A stretch of DNA of 64,000 nt from Fluviirhizobium alvei (lineage in GTDB: Bacteria; Pseudomonadota; Alphaproteobacteria; Rhizobiales; Rhizobiaceae). A program made the translations under genes and the position numbers. Within the stretch, counting starts at the first letter, position 1. Every line of letters starts with the position of its first letter. The stretch spans positions 186,001 to 250,000 of the forward strand of contig NZ_JAUOZU010000006.1 of the NCBI RefSeq assembly GCF_030551875.1, in the 5' to 3' direction. Under the pieces are notes generated by a model. The model did no database searches, had not been told where the DNA came from, and saw only the letters and a list, made by a program, of their open reading frames with translations. Shown in pieces: positions 26,849-36,317 of this stretch.

Positions 26849-27343
26849 TCAGTTGTTGCCCGGTCCGCCACGGCCAAGCAGCGACTGGGCCGCTGCTGCC
26901 GGGTTCACGCCGCCGCTGAGCAGGCGCATGAGGAAGGTCTTTTCGACGCCGCCGGTCGGGGTGGTCCGCGAAATCATGTCGAAGACGCGGCCATCCTGCA
27001 GCTTGTAATTGGCCAACCGCTCGACTTCGCCATCCTTGTTGAAATAGACCGCCAGAACGCTCTGCTCGACAATGGAAGGCTTCATGAAGGCGGCAACGCG
27101 CTTCCGTTTCTGCGAGATGTAATAGAACACTTCGGTGTCGAAGGTCGCAGTTGCAGAAGGGGTGCCCAGCGAAAGCATGATCTGCTCGCGGCTGGAGCCG
27201 ACCGGCGCCAGCGCCAGGGTCTGCTCGTCAACGACATAGCCGTTCTGGATCACTTCGCTTGTCGTGCAGGAGGACAACGCCATCGAGGAAAGAAGCACGG
27301 CGATGACTGCACCGCTTCTCATACGGGAATACCGATATTGCAT
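26849..27343 (-). CDS. bamE: Outer membrane assembly lipoprotein BamE (SmpA/OmlA)
   Basis: 164 residues. A lipoprotein signal ends in LSSCTTSE, placing the lipid-bearing Cys after about 27 residues. The SmpA domain follows, with GSSREQIMLSLGTPSATATFDTEVFYYISQKR (about 55-85) and DGRVFDMISRTTPTGG. It is part of the BAM beta-barrel insertion complex in the outer membrane. ATG 27343 has GGAGA upstream at a long spacing; ATG 27322 is possible. The C-terminal extension (NPAAAAQSLLGRGGPGNN) is longer than in E. coli, as usual in rhizobia. Confidence 0.9.
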   Translation of the reverse strand: MQYRYSRMRSGAVIAVLLSSMALSSCTTSEVIQNGYVVDEQTLALAPVGSSREQIMLSLGTPSATATFDTEVFYYISQKRKRVAAFMKPSIVEQSVLAVYFNKDGEVERLANYKLQDGRVFDMISRTTPTGGVEKTFLMRLLSGGVNPAAAAQSLLGRGGPGNN

Positions 27344-27537
27344 GCTCAACGAAGTCTCCCCAGTTCCAGTCTGACGACGGGAATCGATGCCGGAACCCGG
27401 CGATATGTGGTTGCCCTGACGCAATTGACAGCGCGCCATTGCATTTCATCCCTGCTTCGGTAAACCAGCTTTAAATAGGATGCAACACGGCGGCTTGAAT
27501 TGCTTGTCATTTCAAATCGCGAAATCAGGGCGAATTG

Positions 27538-28089
27538 ATGATATTTGGATTGTTCCGCAAAAATAGCCGCAATCAGGAAATCGTCGAGCGGCAATATGCG
27601 GTCCTGACCGCCGCAGCACGCGAGCCGGAGCTTTATCGCAGCTATGCCGTGCCCGACACGGTCATCGGCCGTTTCGAGATGCTCTCGACGGTGCTCATTC
27701 TCTATTTTCGCCGCACGCAGAGCGCTTCCGATAGTTCTAAGGCGCTGGCGCAGAGCATTGTCGAGGCCTTCTTCGAAGATATCGACCATTCCATGCGCGA
27801 GCTCGGAATCAGCGATCACGGTGTTCCGAAGCGGATGAAGAAATTCGCTTCCATGTTCTATGGTCGCGGTGATTCTTATGGCCGCGCGCTCGATTCCGGT
27901 GATCTTGTCGAACTTGAAGCCGCCCTTCGGCGCAATTTTCATCCGGAAAACGCCGATCCCGCGCTTTCTATGCAAAAACTCGCACATTATATGCTGGAGA
28001 TCGAAGCGAACCTGAAGACGGTTCCGGATGACGTCGTGGCTCGTGGTGAAGTCACGATCACCGCACCGAAAGAGGAGAGCCAGGGATGA
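27538..28089 (+). CDS. Ubiquinol-cytochrome c chaperone (CBP3/UQCC1-like)
   Basis: 183 residues with the family core YRSYAVPDTVIGRFEMLSTVLILYFRR and FFEDIDHSMRELGISDHGVPKRMKKFASMFYGR. Homologs assist assembly of the cytochrome bc1 complex. AGGG precedes ATG 27538. The stop overlaps the DUF177 start by 4 bp (ATGA), so the two are translationally coupled. This pair followed by plsX-fabH is conserved in Rhizobiales. Confidence 0.9.
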   Translation: MIFGLFRKNSRNQEIVERQYAVLTAAAREPELYRSYAVPDTVIGRFEMLSTVLILYFRRTQSASDSSKALAQSIVEAFFEDIDHSMRELGISDHGVPKRMKKFASMFYGRGDSYGRALDSGDLVELEAALRRNFHPENADPALSMQKLAHYMLEIEANLKTVPDDVVARGEVTITAPKEESQG

Positions 28090-28643
28090 GCAACGCAAGT
28101 GATGATGTGCCCTTTAGCTACCCGGTGAAGGTGGGGACGATCTCGCATGTGCCGATCGAACTCCATATCGAGGCCGATGCCGAACAAAGAAAGGGATTGG
28201 CGCGTCTTTGGGATATCGTGAGCGTCGAAGCCCTGACCGCCGATCTCAAGATCCGGCGCTACAAGAAGGATGGCGTCAAGGTCATCGGCCATGTCTCCGC
28301 GAAGGTGACCCAGAGCTGTGTCGTGACGCTGGAGCCGGTCGAAGATGTCATCGAGGAGGAGATCGATCATATTCTCGTTCCCGAAGGCTCGGCGCTGGCA
28401 CGGATTCCCGCCAATGACGAAGGCGAGATGGTGATCGATCCCGAAGGTCCGGATCTGCCCGATATCTTCAGCGGCGATTCGATCGATGCGGGTGCGATCG
28501 CTGCAGAATTTGCTGCACTCGGCCTCAATCCCTATCCGCGCCGCAAGGATGCCGCCTTTTCCGATCATATCGAGACGACAGCCGCGGATGACCGCAAGCC
28601 TTCGCCCTTCGCTGTTCTGAAGGGTCTGAAGGTCGAAAAATGA
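28086..28643 (+). CDS. DUF177 (YceD-like) protein
   Basis: 185 residues, acidic, with the DUF177 core VTQSCVVTLEPVEDVIEEEID and a C-terminal NPYPRRKDAAFSDHI that marks the alphaproteobacterial form. In other bacteria YceD/DUF177 is linked to 23S rRNA accumulation and to rpmF-plsX operons; here plsX also follows. Start overlaps the upstream gene. Confidence 0.88.
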   Translation: MSNASDDVPFSYPVKVGTISHVPIELHIEADAEQRKGLARLWDIVSVEALTADLKIRRYKKDGVKVIGHVSAKVTQSCVVTLEPVEDVIEEEIDHILVPEGSALARIPANDEGEMVIDPEGPDLPDIFSGDSIDAGAIAAEFAALGLNPYPRRKDAAFSDHIETTAADDRKPSPFAVLKGLKVEK

Positions 28644-28728
28644 GCATGGCGGGGAAAAATCTTGTCAGTAGCAGTAAAAAAGCTATTTTGACGCCAACCT
28701 TTCCCCCGAAGACGAGGATCAGGACCGC

Positions 28729-29787
28729 GTGATCAAAATTGCAGTCGACGCTATGGGCGGCGATTTCGGGCCGGAAGTGACTTTGGCCGGCGCCGACAAG
28801 GCGCTGGAGCGTCAGCCCGATATCTATTTTCTGCTCTATGGCCAGGAAGAAATTTGCCGCCCGGTCCTCGAGAAATATCCGAGGCTGAAGGACAAATCGG
28901 TCTTCCATCATTGCGATGTGGCCATCCGCATGGATGAAAAGCCGAGCCAGGCGCTGCGCCGGGGCCGCTCCACCTCGTCGATGTGGCTCGCCATCGAGGC
29001 AGTGAAGACCGGCGAAGCGCATGCTGCCGTCTCGGCCGGCAATACCGGCGCGCTGATGGCGATGTCGAAATTCTGCCTGCGCATGATGGCCGGCGTCGAA
29101 CGTCCGGCGATCGCCGGCATATGGCCGACGCTGAAAGGGGAGAGCATCGTTCTCGATATCGGCGCAACCATTGGCGCCGACGCCAACCAGTTGCTCGATT
29201 TCTCGCTGATGGGTGGCGCGATGGCGCGGGCGCTGTTTGAAGTGGCACGCCCCACCGTCGGTCTCCTCAATGTCGGCGTCGAGGAGATCAAGGGCCAGGA
29301 AGAGGTCAAGGAGGCGGGTCGCCTGCTGCGTGAGGCCAATCTCGACACGATCGATTATTTCGGCTTCGTTGAGGGCGACGATCTCGGCAAGGGTACCGTC
29401 GATGTCGTGGTCACCGAGGGCTTTACCGGCAATATCGCGCTCAAGGCCGCCGAGGGGACAGCGCGTCAGATTGCCGAATATCTCAAGATGGCGATGTCGC
29501 GTTCTTGGCTGTCCAAGCTCGGCTATATTCTCGCCAAGGGCGCTTTCGACCGGATTCGCGAGAAGATGGATCCGCGCAAGGTCAATGGCGGCGTGTTTCT
29601 CGGATTGACCGGTATTGTCATAAAAAGTCATGGCGGAACCGACGGCGAGGGCTATGCCGCCGCCATCAAGGTCGGCTATGACATGGTCCGAAACGGGCTG
29701 CTCGAAAAAATCGAAGCCGATTTGAAAAAATATAAGGACCTGCACCTGGAAGAACAGGCAACGCAGGACGACAAAGCGACGGGGTAA
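28729..29787 (+). CDS. plsX: Phosphate acyltransferase PlsX
   Basis: 352 residues. It makes acyl-phosphate from acyl-ACP for phospholipid synthesis. Starts with GTG ([17 protein letters not shown]); GAGGATCAGGACC lies just upstream. [13 protein letters not shown] and [16 protein letters not shown] are diagnostic. fabH follows by 6 bp. Confidence 0.96.
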   Translation: MIKIAVDAMGGDFGPEVTLAGADKALERQPDIYFLLYGQEEICRPVLEKYPRLKDKSVFHHCDVAIRMDEKPSQALRRGRSTSSMWLAIEAVKTGEAHAAVSAGNTGALMAMSKFCLRMMAGVERPAIAGIWPTLKGESIVLDIGATIGADANQLLDFSLMGGAMARALFEVARPTVGLLNVGVEEIKGQEEVKEAGRLLREANLDTIDYFGFVEGDDLGKGTVDVVVTEGFTGNIALKAAEGTARQIAEYLKMAMSRSWLSKLGYILAKGAFDRIREKMDPRKVNGGVFLGLTGIVIKSHGGTDGEGYAAAIKVGYDMVRNGLLEKIEADLKKYKDLHLEEQATQDDKATG

Positions 29788-29793
29788 TCGCAT

Positions 29794-30765
29794 ATGATCC
29801 GGTCTATCGTTCGCGGCATCGGGGCATCGCTCCCGAACCGAGTGGTCACCAATCGCGAAATGGAAACGCTCGTCGATACAACGGACGAATGGATCGTGCA
29901 GCGTACCGGCATTCGCCAGCGCTACATTGCCGGCGAAGGCGAAACGACGGCATCGCTCGGCGAGGCGGCGGCACGTGCAGCCATTGCCAATGCCGGTCTC
30001 GAACCGTCCGACATCGATCTCATCATTCTGGCGACATCGACACCGGATAACACATTCCCGGCCTCCGCCGTCAGCATCCAGAAGCGGCTCGGCATCACCC
30101 GTGGCGCCGCCTTCGATCTGCAGGCCGTGTGCTCCGGTTTCGTCTATGCCATGGCAACTGCCGATCTCTATATCCGCGGCGGTATGGCCAAGCGCGTTCT
30201 GGTCATCGGTGCCGAAACCTTTTCGCGCATTCTCGACTGGAACGATCGTACGACCTGCGTCCTCTTCGGCGATGGCGCCGGCGCGCTCGTTCTGGAAGCA
30301 GCCGAAGGCGAGGGGACCAAGGCCGATCGCGGGGTTCTGACCTCGCATCTGCGCTCGGATGGCTGCCACAAGGAAAAACTCTATGTCGATGGCGGTCCGT
30401 CATCGACCGGCACGGTCGGTCATCTGAGAATGGAAGGCCGCGAAGTGTTCAAGCACGCGGTCGGCATGATCACCGATGTCATTTACGATGCCTTCAAGGC
30501 TGCCGACATCACGGTCGACGATCTCGACTGGCTGGTGCCGCACCAGGCCAATATTCGAATCATCGAAGGGTCCGCCAAGAAGATCGGCATGCCGCTTGAA
30601 AAGGTGGTGGTGACCGTCGATCAGCACGGCAACACTTCGGCAGCCTCCATTCCGCTCGCTCTCTCGGTGGCAGTCGCTGACGGTCGCATCAAGAAGGGCG
30701 ACCTGGTGATGCTGGAAGCCATGGGCGGCGGTTTCACCTGGGGATCGGTTCTTCTGCGCTGGTAA
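29794..30765 (+). CDS. fabH: Beta-ketoacyl-ACP synthase III
   Basis: 323 residues. It starts fatty acid synthesis by condensing acetyl-CoA with malonyl-ACP. The catalytic triad is visible: Cys113 in LQAVCSGF, His in VPHQANIRI and Asn in [13 protein letters not shown]. It lies in an operon after plsX. Confidence 0.97.
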   Translation: MIRSIVRGIGASLPNRVVTNREMETLVDTTDEWIVQRTGIRQRYIAGEGETTASLGEAAARAAIANAGLEPSDIDLIILATSTPDNTFPASAVSIQKRLGITRGAAFDLQAVCSGFVYAMATADLYIRGGMAKRVLVIGAETFSRILDWNDRTTCVLFGDGAGALVLEAAEGEGTKADRGVLTSHLRSDGCHKEKLYVDGGPSSTGTVGHLRMEGREVFKHAVGMITDVIYDAFKAADITVDDLDWLVPHQANIRIIEGSAKKIGMPLEKVVVTVDQHGNTSAASIPLALSVAVADGRIKKGDLVMLEAMGGGFTWGSVLLRW

Positions 30766-30890
30766 CAGCAGCCTCACCTATAGGGGATGCATAAAAGGTT
30801 GGCCGCAAGGCCTTGATATGCTTGACCGGCGCTGACAACCCAAATAGTCTTTGCGAGCAATCTGTTGGCAAAACAAAACAGGCGGGGATC

Positions 30891-31214
30891 ATGAGCGGCA
30901 AAACAGTGACGCGTGCAGATCTGGCGGAAGCAGTGTTCCGTAAGGTCGGTCTTTCGAGGACGGAATCTGCGCAGCTGGTCGAAACCGTGATCGACGAAAT
31001 CTGTAACGCGATCGTGCGTGGCGAAAGCGTCAAGCTTTCGTCCTTCGCCACGTTTCAGGTGCGTTCGAAGAATGAACGTATCGGCCGCAACCCCAAGACC
31101 GGCGAGGAAGTTCCGATTTCGCCGCGTCGGGTCATGACGTTCAAGGCATCCAACGTGCTCAAGAGCCGCATTCTCAAGAGCCACGTCGCGCGCAAGCTGA
31201 AAGCCAAGGCCTGA
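30891..31214 (+). CDS. ihfA: Integration host factor, alpha subunit
   Basis: 107 residues: [26 protein letters not shown] then the DNA-bending arm [36 protein letters not shown] 30891 has GGGGATC upstream; the frame is open further upstream without homology. It follows fabH by 125 bp and may have its own promoter. Confidence 0.95.
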   Translation: MSGKTVTRADLAEAVFRKVGLSRTESAQLVETVIDEICNAIVRGESVKLSSFATFQVRSKNERIGRNPKTGEEVPISPRRVMTFKASNVLKSRILKSHVARKLKAKA

Positions 31215-31257
31215 GGGTAACCTCTCTCTTCCAATTTTCCCATAGAGACGCTTGTCC

Positions 31258-31272
31258 ACGTTAAAAACGTGA
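31258..31272. repeat. 15-bp palindrome between ihfA and the MerR gene
   Basis: CACGTT-AAA-AACGTG, a perfect dyad 111 bp before the MerR-family ATG. It could be an operator, or a weak hairpin ending ihfA transcripts; a T-rich stretch (TCGTTTTGATT) follows 8 bp later. Confidence 0.4.
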
Positions 31273-31383
31273 ACTATCGTTTTGATTCGAATGGCCTTTG
31301 ATAGATAGAGCCGCAATCCGGCGCCCGACAGGGCGTGCCGGACGCTCGCCTTGTTCGGTCCCGTGAGGGTGGAGTTTCTTGCA

Positions 31384-31932
31384 ATGGAAAAAAGTCCGGA
31401 CGCATTTCGCACCATCAGTGAGGTGGCCGACGATCTCGACCTGCCGCAACATGTGCTGCGCTTCTGGGAGACGCGATTTCCGCAGATCAAGCCGATGAAG
31501 CGTGGCGGTGGCCGGCGCTACTATCGTCCGGACGATGTCGAACTGCTGAAGGGCATCCGTCATCTGCTCTACGATCATGGCTATACGATCAAGGGCGTGC
31601 AGAAGCTCCTGAAGACCAACGGCAACAAGTTCGTCCAGGCTGCCGCCAGCGGCGATCTCGCGACCATGGAAGCGCTGGCCGCGCAGGCCGAGGAGGAACC
31701 GGTCGCACCGGTCACCTCCAAAGTCGCTCCGCCATCGATCGACGAGGACGAACTGGTCGGTCGCCCGAAGGCGCCATCGACCCGTCGCTTTTTCGGACTC
31801 ATCGGTCCGGGGGAGGAGGCGCGCGAACCCACGATGTCCGGTGGTGGTATCGGCAAGGAGGATCGCGCCCTGCTGCAGGAGGCACTGTTCGATCTTCTGG
31901 AATGCAAGCGCCTGCTCGATCAGGTGCGGTGA
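31384..31932 (+). CDS. MerR-family transcriptional regulator
   Basis: 182 residues. The N-terminal MerR domain is clear ([30 protein letters not shown] and [35 protein letters not shown], about 8-75). The rest is a low-complexity linker and a C-terminal [24 protein letters not shown] helix with no effector-binding domain recognised. This gene follows ihfA throughout Rhizobiales. GGAG lies upstream of the ATG. The target is unknown. Confidence 0.9.
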   Translation: MEKSPDAFRTISEVADDLDLPQHVLRFWETRFPQIKPMKRGGGRRYYRPDDVELLKGIRHLLYDHGYTIKGVQKLLKTNGNKFVQAAASGDLATMEALAAQAEEEPVAPVTSKVAPPSIDEDELVGRPKAPSTRRFFGLIGPGEEAREPTMSGGGIGKEDRALLQEALFDLLECKRLLDQVR

Positions 31933-31991
31933 GGGGAGACGCACCGCGCGGAAGACGTTTGCGGGAACCGCCACTTTTCGCAAAAAAGCGC

Positions 31992-32020
31992 TTGCGCTGA
32001 ATAGGCGAAACGACTAATCG
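31992..32020 (+). promoter_or_regulatory. Probable promoter of tRNA-Pro
   Basis: TTGCGC (31992-31997), 17-bp spacer, TAATCG (32015-32020), about 22 bp before the mature tRNA 5' end. Confidence 0.5.
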
Positions 32021-32042
32021 GAGCAGGCCTTCGGGCATGGGT

Positions 32043-32119
<77 letters not shown>

Positions 32120-32201
32120 TTTTCTTCCCCCGCTTTTATCGAGATATGTGAGAATTTGGTATTCGGACGCGTCCGCGTCCATTGTGCGTCGCTTGCGGGA
32201 T

Positions 32202-33353
32202 TTAGCGCAAAACCATGCGATAGACGGCTTCGGTTGCTTCGACCATCCGGTCAAGCGAATAGCGATCACGGCGCGCAGAGGCCACGGTCCTGAAGGCTGC
32301 GAAAGCGCTCTTGTCGAGCATCCGATCCATGGCGGCGGCGAGCGCTGCCGGATCGTCCGCATTCTCAACGAGGATCCCGTTGCGTCCATCGTCGAGCACG
32401 GTGGACGCGCCACCGACAGTCGTGAGAATCATCGGCAGACCGGCTGCGGCAGCCTCCAGCATCACATAGGACATCGCCTCGTAGCGTGACGGCATGACGA
32501 GGCAATCGAAGGCCTGCATCGCTTCGGCGCCGGGAATTTCGGGCGCGAAATGGACGCGGTTCTGCAAGCCTTTCGCCGAGACAAGGGTGCGCATCTCTGC
32601 TTCCAACTCACCGCTGCCAATGATGGCAAGCGCCGCATCGGTCGACGTGATCCGCGCAAAGGCCTCGATCAGCCGCTCGGGCGCCTTCTGGGCTGAAAGC
32701 CGGCCGACAAAGCCGAACAGGAACCGGTCCGGGTCGACACCCAATTTCTGACGAATGCCATCGCGGTTGCCGGATGGCGGTGTCACGACGCCATTGACCA
32801 CGGTGTGGAGCAGGCGCTCTGGAATATGAAGCGACCGCTCAGCATGGATCTTCTCGTCGTCGGAGACGCAGATTACGGCATCGCTGAAAAAACGCCCGAG
32901 AACTGCTTCGATGCCACCATAGATCAGCCGGCCGATGCGGCCGAGGGTCGGATCCATGGTGCGGAAGGCATGCGGCGTATAGATCCGGGCGGGCTTCTGT
33001 CCCGGCAGACCGATACGGGCCAGTGCGCCAGCTTTGGAACTATGGCCATGGACGATATCAAACGGGCCTTCATCGGCGATGATCCTGTGGATTTCTCGAT
33101 AGGCGGCGATGTCGGAGGAGGAGGGCGCGCGCGACATCGAGACGGCATGGATGCCCGCCAGCGGCAGCGCCTTGAGTTCCTGTACGAAGCGGGCTTCGGC
33201 GCGCACCGGCGAATAGATCGCTACCACCTTGTGGCCGCGCGCGGCAAGCGCGCCGCAGAGATCGACAAAATGGCGACCGGAGCCGCCGCCGCTCGGTTCG
33301 AGAATTTCCAGAATCGTCAGGCGGCGATCGGCGGTCGTGGCGGGGAGGGTCAT
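32202..33353 (-). CDS. Glycosyltransferase family 4 of the polysaccharide locus
   Basis: 383 residues in the GT-B fold. N-terminal LEPSGGGSGRHFVDLCGAL (acceptor side), HGHSSKAGALARIG, and the C-terminal donor motif PSRYEAMSYVMLEAAAAGLPMILTTVGG with the family E-x7-E pattern. ATG 33353 overlaps the stop of the polymerase gene by 4 bp, so the two are coupled; the frame is open upstream but overlaps that gene. Last gene of the minus-strand operon. Confidence 0.9.
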   Translation of the reverse strand: MTLPATTADRRLTILEILEPSGGGSGRHFVDLCGALAARGHKVVAIYSPVRAEARFVQELKALPLAGIHAVSMSRAPSSSDIAAYREIHRIIADEGPFDIVHGHSSKAGALARIGLPGQKPARIYTPHAFRTMDPTLGRIGRLIYGGIEAVLGRFFSDAVICVSDDEKIHAERSLHIPERLLHTVVNGVVTPPSGNRDGIRQKLGVDPDRFLFGFVGRLSAQKAPERLIEAFARITSTDAALAIIGSGELEAEMRTLVSAKGLQNRVHFAPEIPGAEAMQAFDCLVMPSRYEAMSYVMLEAAAAGLPMILTTVGGASTVLDDGRNGILVENADDPAALAAAMDRMLDKSAFAAFRTVASARRDRYSLDRMVEATEAVYRMVLR

Positions 33354-34600
33354 GGCAAGGGGCGCGCGGATTTGATCCGGCCTTTCAGGTAGCGATGTTC
33401 GAGGGCCGCACAGCCCCAGACAATGCCGAACAGCATGAAATGATGCCGCCAATGGTCGGTATCGATGACATTGCCGATCAGTTCATGGCCGCAGAGCGTG
33501 ATCCAGCCGATGAGCAGATAGGGCTGCCAGGGCCGGTCGCGCAGCAGATAGCGCAGGCCGAACCAGATCGAGGTCCAGACCAGGCCGATATAGGTGACGA
33601 AACCGAGCCAGCCATAGGTGGTGAGTGATTTCAGCCAGATATTATGTTCGTCTTCCGGATAGATGGTCGAGAAGACCATCGGCCCGATGCCGAGCGGCTG
33701 GCTCATGGCGCTGAGATAGCCGAGCTTGTGGCGCTCGAAGCGGCCGAGGCGGGCGCCGTCATATTCCTGCACAAGCTTGGTTCGGCTGGTCAGAAGCTCC
33801 GAGACCTGATCGAACTGCAGCGCCACGATGATGGTGACCACGCCGAACAGGATGCCGGCAAGCGTGATGACCAGGATCTTCAGCCGGAAGGCGCCCGACC
33901 GTTCCTTGATGAACATGATGAGGACCATCATCATGGCCGAGAAAAGATAGAGCGCCCAGGCGGCGCGCGAAAAGGATAGCAGTACGCCGATGGTGATGAC
34001 GCCAAGCGCTCCTGCCCTTATAGGCAGGTGCCGCAACTGGCCGGTCAGGATGCCATGGATGAGATAGAGTGCCGGCGCGATCAGAAAGGGGCCGAAGACG
34101 TTCGGATCCTGGAACACGCCCATGGCGCGGTCATAGCGTGTGAAGATTTCGGCACCCGGAAAGGCCTTGAAATAGCCGAGGATGCCGAGCATGGCCGTAA
34201 TAACGGCGGAAGCCGCCCAGGCATTGAACATCAGCGGCAAGCGATGCCAGTCATCCTCGATGATGGCGGCGAAGAAGACGGCCGCCAGCGCCAGAAAGAG
34301 CGTGATGGCGAGATACATCGGCGCATCGCCGATCTTTTCCATCTGGGTGATGGAGAGAAAGCCGCCGACCATATAGACGAGCATGAAGGCGAGCAGAATG
34401 CCGGTGGTGCGCGACAGCTTGAGGCCGAAGAGAAACCAGAGCGCGATCAGGAGCGCCATGAAGAGATCGAACGGCGCCGGTTCGGCAATCACGAAACCCG
34501 AGAGAAACACCCCGAAAGCCACAAGCCCGGCGCTGGTCTTGCGAACGATCACGCGTCCAGGCTTGAAAGGCTGAGCCGGTAGGGTCTCAATCGCGGTCAA
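33350..34600 (-). CDS. O-antigen ligase/Wzy-type polysaccharide polymerase
   Basis: 416 residues with about ten to twelve membrane helices and a large periplasmic loop between about residues 260 and 330 (TSRTKLVQEYDGARLGRFERHKLGYLSAMSQPLGIGPM...DEHNIWLKSLTTYGW), the Wzy_C/O-antigen ligase pattern. It would polymerise repeat units on the periplasmic face. Start and stop overlap the neighbours by 4 bp on both sides. Confidence 0.88.
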   Translation of the reverse strand: MTAIETLPAQPFKPGRVIVRKTSAGLVAFGVFLSGFVIAEPAPFDLFMALLIALWFLFGLKLSRTTGILLAFMLVYMVGGFLSITQMEKIGDAPMYLAITLFLALAAVFFAAIIEDDWHRLPLMFNAWAASAVITAMLGILGYFKAFPGAEIFTRYDRAMGVFQDPNVFGPFLIAPALYLIHGILTGQLRHLPIRAGALGVITIGVLLSFSRAAWALYLFSAMMMVLIMFIKERSGAFRLKILVITLAGILFGVVTIIVALQFDQVSELLTSRTKLVQEYDGARLGRFERHKLGYLSAMSQPLGIGPMVFSTIYPEDEHNIWLKSLTTYGWLGFVTYIGLVWTSIWFGLRYLLRDRPWQPYLLIGWITLCGHELIGNVIDTDHWRHHFMLFGIVWGCAALEHRYLKGRIKSARPLP

Positions 34601-36165
34601 TAGGCGTTTTCCGTATTCAGAAGGCGTATCGGCGTGAGGAACAGGATCTTGAGGTCAAACCATAGTGACCAGTTCTCGATGTAATAGAGGTCGTAGGCCG
34701 TGCGGAACTTGATCTTGTCGTCGCTGTCGATCTCGCCACGCCAGCCATTGATCTGCGCCCAGCCGGTGACACCCGGCTTGACGCGATGGCGGGCGAAATA
34801 GCCTTCGACCACATCGGCATAGATGCGGTTGTGGCTCTGGGCGAGAACCGCATGCGGACGCGGGCCGACGAGCGAGAGATCGCCGCGCAGCACGTTGAAG
34901 AGCTGCGGCAATTCGTCGATCGAGCTCTTGCGCAGGAAGCGACCGACGGGGGTTACGCGCGGATCGCCCTTGGTCACCGCCTTGGCGGCCGTCAGGTCCT
35001 GCTTGTCGGTATACATCGAACGGAACTTGAAGACGTTGATGATCTCGTTGTTGAAGCCATGCCGCTTCTGCACGAAGAAGACCGGACCCTTGGAGGTCAG
35101 TTTCACGGCGAGCGCCGCCCCGAGCATGATCGGCCACAGCGTCAAGAGCGCCATTGTCGCGAAGAACAGGTCGAAGGCGCGCTTGGCAACCGAATCCCAG
35201 TCCGTGATCGGTTTGTCGAACACGTCGAGCATCGCCATGCGGCCGACATGCGAATAGGCGCGCGGCCGGAACTTGAGCTTGCTGGCATGGGCCGCAATCC
35301 GGATATCAACCGGCAGCACCCAGAGCTTGCGCAAGAGATCGAGAATGCGCTTTTCGGCCGTCATCGGCAGCGAGATGATCAGCATGTCGACGCGGGCAGC
35401 GCGGACGAATTCGACCAGCTCGCTGACTGTGCCGAGTTTCGGATAACCGGCAATGAGGTCCGGCGAGCGGCGGTCGAGACGATCGTCGAACACGCCCAGA
35501 ATGCGGATATCGTTGTCCGGCTGGCTTTCGAGCGAACGGATCAGGTCCTGTGCCGGCTTGCCGCCACATACGATGACGGCGCGGCGCTCAAGCACGCCAT
35601 TGCGCAGCCAGTGCCGCAGGCCCCAGGCGAGCAGATACCGTTCGGCGATGAAATAGATGCAGCCGATGGCGAGCCAGGCCGCAAACCAGACGCGCGAATA
35701 GGTCTGGGAGGTCTTGAAGAAGAACAGCGCGAGCGCCATGACGGCAAAGGCACCCAGCCAGGCGCCGAGGATGCGCAGAAGCGCCCGGCGAGGGGTGCGC
35801 AGCATCGGGATCTGGTAGCAATCCGAGACCTGCAGGAACAGGACCGCGAGCGCGGAACCGCTGCTCAAAATGATCATGTAGAATGCGGCGAGCCCAATAT
35901 CCTGCACATAATAGACATTAATCAGCTGGCCGATGGCAAAGAGTGCCAGGAAATCGATCAGCCGGATCATGCCCGTCATGATCGAGGGCGAGAACTTTTC
36001 CTCACGGAACTGCGCAGCAACGCGCTTGGCAAACGGATTGAGCTCGACGCTTTCACTCGGGCGACGACCCTCGGAGCTTTCGTCTTCCGAAATCGTGCGG
36101 ATTTCGGATACCTGGCGCCTGAGACGCTCGATATCGAATTCTTCGTTTCTATCTGCCTGTTCCAT
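34597..36165 (-). CDS. Undecaprenyl-phosphate sugar phosphotransferase (WcaJ/ExoY type)
   Basis: 522 residues. Four N-terminal membrane helices (about 55-170), a cytosolic CoA-binding-like domain, then the C-terminal phosphoglycosyl transferase domain with KRAFDLFFATMALL, FKFRSM, RVTPVGRFLRKSSIDELPQLFNVLRGDLSLVGPRP. It primes polysaccharide synthesis by placing sugar-phosphate on the lipid carrier. GGAAGA precedes the ATG. A 57-bp inverted repeat lies 24 bp upstream. Confidence 0.94.
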   Translation of the reverse strand: MEQADRNEEFDIERLRRQVSEIRTISEDESSEGRRPSESVELNPFAKRVAAQFREEKFSPSIMTGMIRLIDFLALFAIGQLINVYYVQDIGLAAFYMIILSSGSALAVLFLQVSDCYQIPMLRTPRRALLRILGAWLGAFAVMALALFFFKTSQTYSRVWFAAWLAIGCIYFIAERYLLAWGLRHWLRNGVLERRAVIVCGGKPAQDLIRSLESQPDNDIRILGVFDDRLDRRSPDLIAGYPKLGTVSELVEFVRAARVDMLIISLPMTAEKRILDLLRKLWVLPVDIRIAAHASKLKFRPRAYSHVGRMAMLDVFDKPITDWDSVAKRAFDLFFATMALLTLWPIMLGAALAVKLTSKGPVFFVQKRHGFNNEIINVFKFRSMYTDKQDLTAAKAVTKGDPRVTPVGRFLRKSSIDELPQLFNVLRGDLSLVGPRPHAVLAQSHNRIYADVVEGYFARHRVKPGVTGWAQINGWRGEIDSDDKIKFRTAYDLYYIENWSLWFDLKILFLTPIRLLNTENAY

Positions 36166-36189
36166 GCCATTCTTCCGGTCAGCGGTTTC

Positions 36190-36246
36190 GGGTCAAGACG
36201 CAATCAGGTTTCGGGCGTGGCGCGAGACCTGATTGGGTTTTGACCC
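36190..36246. repeat. 57-bp inverted repeat within the polysaccharide operon
   Basis: Two 20-nt arms (36190-36209, beginning GGGTCAAGACGC; 36227-36246, ending TTTTGACCC) pair with two mismatches around a 17-nt loop. It lies between the GT4 stop and the phosphotransferase start in a run of otherwise tightly packed minus-strand genes. It may be an mRNA processing or attenuation site, or a small mobile palindrome. No other gene is in the 152-bp gap. Confidence 0.7.
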
Positions 36247-36317
36247 TGGGTCCACCGATACTCCAAATGGATAAAGAAACGCTTACGGCGACGGGGCAAA
36301 GCGTCCGGACGAGCAGA

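Noticed and set aside
34786-36243. 485-codon plus-strand open frame opposite the phosphoglycosyl transferase
   Set aside because: The minus-strand product has complete family motifs; the mirror is low-complexity.
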